Shown here one piece after another: positions 29,492 through 35,403 of a DNA stretch of 35,403 bases (position 1 is its first letter; each line of letters starts with the position of its first letter). The notes below the pieces were generated by a model, which was not told the origin of the DNA, did no database searches, and worked only from the letters and a program-made list of their open reading frames with translations. The stretch comes from Flavobacterium sp. UBA7665 (GTDB taxonomy: Bacteria; Bacteroidota; Bacteroidia; Flavobacteriales; Flavobacteriaceae): contig DLHP01000031.1 of the NCBI GenBank assembly GCA_002483285.1, forward strand, positions 1-35,403, written 5' to 3'. Both the position numbers and the translations under genes were made by a program.

Positions 29492-30931
29492 TTAAAACTG
29501 GAAATAGATGAAATCGCCCGCATTAGAAAAGGCCCCGAAAACGAGGATTGCCGCAATGATTAAGAATGCTTTACCCATTTTAAATTTTCCGAAAACCGGA
29601 TGCTCGTGTTCCCTCGACAACCATTCCAAAGGAAGGAATACCAACAACAATAACGGCAGTAACTCAACCGTGTAGCGCTCGATGTCAAGGTACTGTACTT
29701 TGCCTGAAAAATCAAAAGCCAATATTTTTTTGATGTATAAAAACGCATCGGTAACCGTAGCCGACCTAAAGAAAATCCAGGCGAAAACGGTCATCGCAAA
29801 AGTAACGATGATGCCGCCAAATTCCCTGAGGGTTGGGAATATTCGTCCTTTGGCTACGATCTCAAGATTCGTGCGGTTCTTGCCCGAAATTAGAAGCGGC
29901 AGGAAATACAGTGCATTGAGCGCGCCCCAGGCAATAAAGGTCCAGTTGGCGCCGTGCCAGAATCCGCTGACGAGGAAAATAATAAAGGTGTTCCTGATTT
30001 TGGCCGGCATCCCGCCTTTGCTTCCGCCGAGCGGAATGTACAAATAATCGCGGAACCAGGTGGATAGTGAAATGTGCCAACGCCTCCAGAACTCAGCAAT
30101 ATCCCTTGAAAAATAGGGATAGTTGAAATTCCTGAGTAAATCGATACCAAACAATTTAGAAGTACCAAGCGCGATATCCGAATAGCCCGAAAAATCGCCA
30201 TAAATCTGGAAGGCAAAGTAATAGGCGCCAAGCAAAAGTGTTGCCGAATTCATGCTTTCATACTGGCCGAAAATACTGTTGGCATACTGCGCACAACTGT
30301 CGGCAATCACAAGTTTTTTAAACAATCCCCACAGGATCTGGTAAAATCCGTCGATGGCTTTGTCGTAGTTGAAGGTGCGTTTTTGCCTGACCTGCGGTAA
30401 TAAATGGGTGGCGCGTTCTATAGGCCCGGCAACCAGCAGCGGGAAATAGCTTACAAACAATGAATAGTCGATGAGATTTCTTTCGGGCGTGATGCGGTCC
30501 TTATAAATATCGATCACGTAAGACAATCCATGGAACGTGTAAAATGAAATCCCAACGGGCAAAATGACTTTTAAAGTCCAAACATTGACCTGTATGCCCA
30601 AACCCGACAAAGACTCGGCAAATGAAGTCGCGAAAAAATCGTAGCATTTAAAAACGCCTAAAAAACCAAGGTTGATGGTAACGCTGAGCCAAAACCAAAA
30701 CCTTTTTTGGGCGGTGGTTTTAGATTCGTACATCTTAATCCCGGTAACATAGTCGAGCCCAATAGAAAAAATCAACAGGAACAAAAAACGCCAATCCCAA
30801 CAGGCGTAAAAGAAATAACTGCACGCCAACAGCAACAAATTCTGGTACCTTAGGTTTTTGTTGGCCACGAACCAATACAGCACGAATACAACCGGCAGAA
30901 AAATTGCGAAATTTATGGAGTTAAAAAGCAT
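29492..30931 (-). CDS. MBOAT-family O-acyltransferase (AlgI/DltB-like)
   Basis: 479 residues, the usual size for AlgI-type proteins, with about ten hydrophobic segments. The conserved blocks are DFSGYSDIALG near 247-257, FWRRWHISLSTWFRDYLYIPLGG (His286) and SGFWHGANWTF (His326, the invariant catalytic His). Such enzymes move acetyl or other acyl groups across the membrane for O-acylation of alginate, teichoic acid or peptidoglycan. In this context it forms a pair with the SGNH gene one base downstream. A possible -7 box, TATTTTTG, lies at 30993-30986. Confidence 0.93.
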   Translation of the reverse strand: MLFNSINFAIFLPVVFVLYWFVANKNLRYQNLLLLACSYFFYACWDWRFLFLLIFSIGLDYVTGIKMYESKTTAQKRFWFWLSVTINLGFLGVFKCYDFFATSFAESLSGLGIQVNVWTLKVILPVGISFYTFHGLSYVIDIYKDRITPERNLIDYSLFVSYFPLLVAGPIERATHLLPQVRQKRTFNYDKAIDGFYQILWGLFKKLVIADSCAQYANSIFGQYESMNSATLLLGAYYFAFQIYGDFSGYSDIALGTSKLFGIDLLRNFNYPYFSRDIAEFWRRWHISLSTWFRDYLYIPLGGSKGGMPAKIRNTFIIFLVSGFWHGANWTFIAWGALNALYFLPLLISGKNRTNLEIVAKGRIFPTLREFGGIIVTFAMTVFAWIFFRSATVTDAFLYIKKILAFDFSGKVQYLDIERYTVELLPLLLLVFLPLEWLSREHEHPVFGKFKMGKAFLIIAAILVFGAFSNAGDFIYFQF

Positions 30932-30985
30932 CGGTGCGTTAAATGATATTGGCGTCTTTCATGAATCTTTGCATCCATAAACGCT

Positions 30986-30993
30986 CAAAAATA
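30986..30993 (-). promoter_or_regulatory. -7 box of the MBOAT operon
   Basis: TATTTTTG on the minus strand, exact to TAnnTTTG, 54 bases before the start; no clear TTG at -33. Confidence 0.35.
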
Positions 30994-31044
30994 ACCCAAT
31001 CTTTCGATAAAAAAAATTTCAGCCCTTTCAATGCGCTTTTATCC

Positions 31045-31076
31045 AAAAAAAAAAGCCCCATTTCCATGAGGCTTTT
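31045..31076 (-). terminator. Intrinsic terminator after the second paralogous barrel gene
   Basis: GCCCCAT (31055-31061) pairs with ATGAGGC (31066-31072) with one C-A mismatch and loop TTCC; on the minus strand a run of ten T residues follows. It is almost a copy of the terminator at 31809-31845. Confidence 0.85.
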
Positions 31077-31079
31077 GTA

Positions 31080-31799
31080 TTAGTTGAACGTATAGCCAAG
31101 CGACGCCTGGAACACAGAATTCTTGTTGTTGAACTTGCGACCAGAAGCCGAATCGGGGCGGCTATCCACCTCTGTCAATCCCAAATTGTAACGCGCCTGC
31201 ACACTTAGTTTCTTGGTGATATCGAAAGATGCACCAAAATTAACACCCGCGTCAAACCTTTTCATCGTATTGGTATAGCTGTAAGTAACGCCGTTAGAAA
31301 CGAAGAAACCGTCTTCAAATCCTTTGATGGAGAGGTTTTGGTTTTGCGAAGGATCGGCCGAATTGGTGTAGGTTATTTTTGAATTGCTCCCAATCGCATA
31401 ACCGAATTGCGGCCCCAACTCTATACCCAATTTTTTGATGATATAGTAACGAAACATCAATGGTACGTTAAGGTAAGTTAGTTTGAGGTCTTGGGTTTCT
31501 CTTTCTGAAACGATGATCGATCCATCCAAAGAAACCTGGTTCAATTCCTGTTCAATGCCTTGTTGCGAAACCAGCAATTCCGGAACAAACGAAAATTTCG
31601 ATTTCCCTACCGGAATCACAGCAAACAGACCTGCATGGATGCCCACTTTAGGTGTGACTGTGGTACCCGACACGAATGTTCCCGAAAATGTAGCCACATT
31701 CAAACCGGCTTTTGCGCCAAATTTTACATTGCCTTGCGAATGTACTGCTGCTGCAACACCTAAGATTGCAACCAACGAAAGTAATTTTTTAGTATTCAT
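31080..31799 (-). CDS. PorT-like outer-membrane beta-barrel, paralogue 2
   Basis: 239 residues from the ATG at 31799 (MNTKKLLSLVAILG); the frame extends 12 codons upstream but only through the terminator hairpin of the pyrophosphatase gene. Signal peptide about 1-21, ending AVHSQ. It shares with the barrel at 27807-28535 the blocks KAGLNVATFSG, GIHAGL, LNVPLMFRYYIIKKLGIELGPQFGYAI, DAGVNFGASFDI and a closing VFQASLGYTFN. It is separated from the MBOAT operon by a strong terminator, so it is its own unit. Role unknown. Confidence 0.85.
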   Translation of the reverse strand: MNTKKLLSLVAILGVAAAVHSQGNVKFGAKAGLNVATFSGTFVSGTTVTPKVGIHAGLFAVIPVGKSKFSFVPELLVSQQGIEQELNQVSLDGSIIVSERETQDLKLTYLNVPLMFRYYIIKKLGIELGPQFGYAIGSNSKITYTNSADPSQNQNLSIKGFEDGFFVSNGVTYSYTNTMKRFDAGVNFGASFDITKKLSVQARYNLGLTEVDSRPDSASGRKFNNKNSVFQASLGYTFN

Positions 31800-31808
31800 A
31801 AGATTGGT

Positions 31809-31845
31809 AAAAAAAAAATAATGCCCCATTCTCATGAGGCATTAT
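31809..31845 (-). terminator. Intrinsic terminator after hppA
   Basis: ATAATGCCCCAT (31818-31829) pairs with ATGAGGCATTAT (31834-31845), 12 bp with one mismatch and loop TCTC, and on the minus strand is followed by a run of T residues. It lies 22 bases after the hppA stop. Confidence 0.9.
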
Positions 31846-31867
31846 CTCTTGTGTTATTGCTGTTTTA

Positions 31868-34345
31868 TTATTGGATTGAGTCTACTTTAGCCATAACTTC
31901 GGCTTCGGTTCCTTCAATGTTCATCACTTCTGTTTTGCCATTGATGGTTGTGGTCACGACTACTTTTACTTTTCCGTCCACGTTGGTTTTCTCAATCATT
32001 ACTTTTCTAGAAACTTCTTGTTTCACTTCGCCGACTGCGGCCATCATGTGCTCGCAAGTAGTATTGGTACAACCTTTAGCGATGCACTCTTCTTTGGTCA
32101 TTGAAGTACATTTTCCTTCGGCAACGCAGCAAGTCGCTACAGCACCTTCGGTAGTAGTGTGGGTTCCGTTACCCAAAATTGGGGCAATGACAAGACCAAT
32201 CAAACAAGTCAATTTGATTAAAATGTTCATAGACGGTCCTGAAGTATCTTTAAATGGATCTCCTACTGTATCTCCGGTTACCGCTGCTTTGTGCGCGTCC
32301 GATCCTTTGTAGGTCATTTCTCCGTTGATCATTACACCTGCTTCGAAAGATTTCTTAGCGTTGTCCCAGGCACCACCGGCATTGTTTTGGAAAACTGCCC
32401 AAAGTACACCAGAAACGGTAACTCCAGCCATATAACCACCCAACATCTCAGCGATCAATTGGTTGTTGTCTCCGTAAACCAATTTACCCAAAAGGACAAT
32501 CGCGATTGGGAAACCAATGGTCATGATTCCAGGCAACATCATTTCACGCAAGGCCGCTTTAGTCGAGATTTCAACACATTTGCCGTATTCTGGTTTTCCT
32601 GTTCCTTCCATGATTCCTGGAATTTCCTTGAACTGGCGACGTACTTCGTACACCATATCCATCGCTGCTTTACCAACAGAATTCATGGCCAAGGCCGAGA
32701 ATACTACCGGGATCATTCCTCCAACGAACAACATCGCCAAAACCGGAGCTTTGAAAATATTGATTCCGTCGATTCCTGTAAAGGTTACATAAGCTGCAAA
32801 CAATGCCAATGAAGTCAACGCTGCAGAAGCGATTGCGAAACCTTTTCCGGTTGCTGCTGTTGTATTTCCAACTGAATCCAAAATATCTGTTCTTGTACGA
32901 ACTTCTTTTGGCAATTCACTCATTTCGGCGATTCCACCAGCGTTGTCAGAGATTGGTCCGAAAGCGTCGATTGCCAACTGCATCGCAGTCGTAGCCATCA
33001 TAGCCGAAGCAGCCAAAGCCACACCGTAGAAACCTGCCAAAGCGTAAGACGCCCAAATCGCACCAGCGAACAACAATACGGTTGGAAAAGTCGAGATCAT
33101 ACCTGTAGCCAAACCAGCGATTACGTTGGTTCCGGCACCAGTTGATGATTTTTGTACGATCGCCAAAACGGGTTTTGTACCCAAACCTGTGTAATATTCG
33201 GTTACCGAAGAAATCGCTCCTCCAACAATGAGTCCGATCAATGTCGCGTAAAACACACGTATTGAAGAAATATCTTGTAAGCCTTCACCAAAGAATTCCA
33301 TTTTCATGGTGGCAGGCAACATCCATTGCACTAAGAAGAAGCAGGCGATAGCGGTCAACACAATAGAAACCCAGTTTCCTATATTCAATGCTTTTTGCAC
33401 CTGTGCTTCTTTTGCGTTGTCGTCAGAGATTTTCACGAGCATCGTTCCGATGATAGAGAATAAGATTCCGAAACCTGCGATTGCCATTGGCAACAAGATG
33501 GGTCCGATTCCGCCAAAAGCGTCTTCGATTTTTCCGCCCATATCTTTAATTACATAGTTTCCGAGTACCATCGCAGCCAAAACGGTAGCCACATAAGAAC
33601 CGAACAAATCGGCACCCATTCCGGCAACGTCACCTACGTTATCACCTACGTTATCGGCGATAGTCGCTGGGTTACGTGGATCATCTTCAGGGATTCCAGC
33701 TTCTACTTTACCAACCAAGTCAGCGCCAACGTCGGCGGCTTTGGTATAGATACCTCCACCCACACGCGCGAACAATGCGATTGATTCTGCCCCAAGAGAG
33801 AAACCGGCAAGCGTTTCAAGAACAACGGTCATTTTTTCTGTTCCGTCAATTCCCCAAACGCCATCCATAAATACATGGAAGAAAAGAATGAAAAATGCGG
33901 TCAATCCCAAAACGGCAAGACCGGCAACACCAAGACCCATTACGGTACCACCGCCAAAAGAAACCTTAAGGGCTTGTGGCAAGCTTGTACGGGCAGCTTG
34001 AGTCGTTCTTACGTTGGTTTTGGTTGCGATTTTCATCCCCATATTTCCGGCCAAAGCTGAAAAGAAAGCTCCGAAAACAAACGCGATAACAATCAACATA
34101 TGCGTTTTAACGCCAGGCAAAAATGTAATTCCTGCCAAAACCGCACTCGCTATCAATACGAAAACGGCCAATAATCTGTATTCTGCTTTTAGGAAAGCCA
34201 AAGCGCCTTCGTAGATGTAATCAGAAATCTCTTTCATCTTACCGTCGCCGGCATCTTGTTTCAAAACCCAGGCTCTTTTTGCTGCCATAAAAAGCAGTCC
34301 TATTAATGCCATTACTATCGGCACGTAAATCATCATTGATTCCAT
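31868..34345 (-). CDS. hppA: Membrane-bound cation-pumping pyrophosphatase with a cysteine-rich C-terminal tail
   Basis: 825 residues. The catalytic motif DVGADLVGKVEAGIPEDDPRNPATIADNVGDNVGD is near residue 205, with further conserved Asp-rich loops (AFGPISDNAGGIAEM, DNAKKSFEAG, SDAHKAAVTGDTVGDPFKDTSGPS). GNTTAATGKG has Ala where K+-independent enzymes have Lys, so this is the K+-dependent type; H+ versus Na+ pumping cannot be settled by eye. About 16 membrane helices are expected. The core ends at LIGLVIAPIL; a 101-residue tail (31871-32173) follows with six Cys (CC-x5-C-x7-C-x4-C-x4-C) and then a Lys/Val-rich region. Both ends of this family face away from the cytoplasm, so the tail is probably periplasmic. 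Confidence 0.95.
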   Translation of the reverse strand: MESMMIYVPIVMALIGLLFMAAKRAWVLKQDAGDGKMKEISDYIYEGALAFLKAEYRLLAVFVLIASAVLAGITFLPGVKTHMLIVIAFVFGAFFSALAGNMGMKIATKTNVRTTQAARTSLPQALKVSFGGGTVMGLGVAGLAVLGLTAFFILFFHVFMDGVWGIDGTEKMTVVLETLAGFSLGAESIALFARVGGGIYTKAADVGADLVGKVEAGIPEDDPRNPATIADNVGDNVGDVAGMGADLFGSYVATVLAAMVLGNYVIKDMGGKIEDAFGGIGPILLPMAIAGFGILFSIIGTMLVKISDDNAKEAQVQKALNIGNWVSIVLTAIACFFLVQWMLPATMKMEFFGEGLQDISSIRVFYATLIGLIVGGAISSVTEYYTGLGTKPVLAIVQKSSTGAGTNVIAGLATGMISTFPTVLLFAGAIWASYALAGFYGVALAASAMMATTAMQLAIDAFGPISDNAGGIAEMSELPKEVRTRTDILDSVGNTTAATGKGFAIASAALTSLALFAAYVTFTGIDGINIFKAPVLAMLFVGGMIPVVFSALAMNSVGKAAMDMVYEVRRQFKEIPGIMEGTGKPEYGKCVEISTKAALREMMLPGIMTIGFPIAIVLLGKLVYGDNNQLIAEMLGGYMAGVTVSGVLWAVFQNNAGGAWDNAKKSFEAGVMINGEMTYKGSDAHKAAVTGDTVGDPFKDTSGPSMNILIKLTCLIGLVIAPILGNGTHTTTEGAVATCCVAEGKCTSMTKEECIAKGCTNTTCEHMMAAVGEVKQEVSRKVMIEKTNVDGKVKVVVTTTINGKTEVMNIEGTEAEVMAKVDSIQ

Positions 34346-34379
34346 AAATAAATGTTTGTTATAAATATTTTATCGGCTG

Positions 34380-34411
34380 CAAAAGTAATAAAATGATGTT
34401 AAAAAAAGCAA
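34380..34411 (-). promoter_or_regulatory. Promoter of hppA
   Basis: On the minus strand TTG (34411-34409), a 21-base spacer and TACTTTTG (34387-34380), an exact consensus match, 35 bases before the start codon. Confidence 0.7.
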
Positions 34412-34432
34412 ATTAAAACCGCTAAGTTTCAA

Positions 34433-34448
34433 TCCCGACGCTTCGGGA
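34433..34448. repeat. Small perfect hairpin between hppA and the glycosylase gene
   Basis: TCCCGA-CGCT-TCGGGA, a 6-bp stem with a 4-base loop. It has no T tract. TCCCGA/TCGGGA hairpins are frequent in Flavobacterium intergenic DNA. Confidence 0.6.
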
Positions 34449-34478
34449 GCTAAGTTGTTGGTTTTGAAAAAGAAAAAA

Positions 34479-35084
34479 TCACAGTTCGTAACTGATTTTA
34501 CGGTTGCGTTTCTGCAGATAATGGTGCCACAACAAATACGTTGCGAACGACCGATACGGCGCCCAACCCTTTGCCAGTTGCTCCATCTCTTCTTTCGTAT
34601 GGATGTCCAGCAATTCCTTAATTGTATTGACCACAGCAATATCACCGAGCGGCATGATATCGGGCGCTTCGAGCGAAAACATCAAATAAATATCAACCGT
34701 CCAGTGCCCGATGCCTTTGAGGCGGATGAGTTCTTCACGCACGACTTCGGCTGGTTTGTGCGGCAAGGTTTCGAGTTCGATTTCCTTATTGATGACGGCA
34801 AAAGCCAAACCTTTAATGTACGCTGTTTTCTGGCGGCTCACACCCAAACTCCTAAATTCCTCGTCGGTCAATGCTATCAAACTTTGCGGTTCAACGGATG
34901 AAATGGTTGCTTTTATTTTGTTGAATGTGGCTTTGGCCGAGTCAATAGAGACCTGTTGCTCGAGAATCAGTAACACTAAAGTGGCGAATCCTTGTGGTCG
35001 TTTGGGGATTTGGGGTAATCCTAATCTGTTGATAATGTCGTTAAAGATTGGTTCCTTGTAAAGGAAATCGAAAGCTTGTTTCAT
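34479..35084 (-). CDS. AlkA-like DNA-3-methyladenine glycosylase (HhH-GPD family)
   Basis: 201 residues from the ATG at 35084 (MKQAFDFLYKEP); the frame continues 28 codons upstream into a dispersed repeat, so the internal start is preferred. The HhH-GPD signature is LIRLKGIGHWTVDIYLMFSL followed by PLGDIAV, whose Asp is the catalytic residue. The N-terminal TATA-like domain of E. coli AlkA is absent, which is normal for the shorter bacterial forms. It should excise alkylated purines from DNA. It is on the same strand as hppA but separated from it by the hppA promoter. Confidence 0.9.
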   Translation of the reverse strand: MKQAFDFLYKEPIFNDIINRLGLPQIPKRPQGFATLVLLILEQQVSIDSAKATFNKIKATISSVEPQSLIALTDEEFRSLGVSRQKTAYIKGLAFAVINKEIELETLPHKPAEVVREELIRLKGIGHWTVDIYLMFSLEAPDIMPLGDIAVVNTIKELLDIHTKEEMEQLAKGWAPYRSFATYLLWHHYLQKRNRKISYEL

Positions 35085-35106
35085 TTTATATTTTTTTTTG
35101 AAGCTA

Positions 35107-35176
35107 TTCCCGCTTTCCGCTGCTATCTTTTGCGCTCGTTCCTCGCTGCAAAAGGATTTCCGCTGCAATCAGGGCT
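35107..35176. repeat. Dispersed intergenic element (copy e)
   Basis: CCCGCTTTCCGCTGCTATC, a variable centre, then CAAAAGGATTTCCGCTGCAA and TCAGGGCTA. It is the forward-orientation relative of copy d at 21868-21956 and shares GCTTTCCGCT and AAAAGGATTTCC with copy c. Confidence 0.75.
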
Positions 35177-35190
35177 ATGCTGCCGCAGGC

Positions 35191-35216
35191 TTTCTTTTGT
35201 CTTGATACAAAAGAAA
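35191..35216. repeat. Perfect inverted repeat in the right-hand non-coding region
   Basis: TTTCTTTTGT (35191-35200) and ACAAAAGAAA (35207-35216) with spacer CTTGAT. The phrase CTTTTGTCTTGATACAAAAG is one I recognise as widespread in Bacteroidetes intergenic DNA. The remainder, 35217-35403, contains GC-rich words (GCGGGCGCTTGCTGAGCC, TTCGCGCTGCCGC) and no credible gene. Confidence 0.7.
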
Positions 35217-35403
35217 CAAAAAATCAATGGCCTCCGGATAAAAAGCTAAAAACTACCTCGCAAAAGCGGGCGCTTGCTGAGCCGTTCGCCTTGCAGGCTC
35301 ACTTTTAACGCTTCGCGCTGCCGCTTTTACTCGTTGTTTTTCACGCTTTTTCCCCGAATGGCCAGCCAGGTAGGAAGTGTCTATTTTATTTTTCGTTTGC
35401 TGG

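Noticed and set aside
35217..35403. Start of another gene at the right edge
   Set aside because: No frame with plausible composition reaches the edge; the words are those of intergenic repeats.

Overview
The window looks like chromosome of a Flavobacterium-type member of the Bacteroidetes (Flavobacteriaceae). Several things point there: a gliding-motility ATPase (GldA); two secreted proteins with type IX secretion C-terminal sorting domains; DUF3857 transglutaminase proteins; split methionine synthase; a DAHP synthase-chorismate mutase fusion; SusD-free but barrel-rich envelope genes; and promoters of the Bacteroidetes form TTG-N(16-23)-TAnnTTTG. No tRNA, rRNA, CRISPR array, phage or complete insertion sequence was seen. 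Genes run mostly on the minus strand.

Layout. 1-3698: two tandem DUF3857/transglutaminase-like secreted proteins; the first (cut by the window edge) appears to have lost its catalytic residues. 3750-5179: dtd and rsgA, overlapping by one base. 5490-5990: a small SnoaL-like lipoprotein. 6076-9432: an aromatic amino acid operon (aminotransferase, tyrA, DAHP synthase-chorismate mutase) preceded by a Tyr-rich leader peptide and an intrinsic terminator, which together look like a classical attenuator. 9556-11244: an outer-membrane barrel and an M28 peptidase. 11576-12475: gldA. 12807-15262: a three-gene envelope operon (PagL-like deacylase, GIN-domain lipoprotein, unknown). 15317-16678: an RCC1-repeat protein exported by type IX secretion.

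16764-22172 is a methionine operon: promoter, SAM-I riboswitch, homocysteine methyltransferase half of MetH, the rest of MetH, then metF. Divergent and just beyond a type IX-secreted protein, metK (23581-24867) carries its own leader, which matches the SAM-II class with an extra hairpin. Thus SAM use and SAM synthesis appear to be sensed by two unrelated RNA classes within 1.5 kb. This operon is also unusually rich in dispersed repeats, including heptamer repeats inside the metH reading frame.

24963-26365: an unknown secreted protein coupled to a deoxynucleoside kinase. 26435-27595: a modular lipoprotein. 27807-31799: an MBOAT O-acyltransferase and SGNH partner, bracketed by two paralogous barrels. 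31868-34345: membrane pyrophosphatase with a cysteine-rich tail. 34479-35084: an AlkA-like DNA glycosylase. The right edge is repeat-rich non-coding DNA.

The most interesting signals are regulatory: the Tyr leader attenuator, the SAM-I/SAM-II pair, and the repeat families that populate leaders and gene junctions. Functional assignments rest on motif recognition by eye; no database search or folding program was run.
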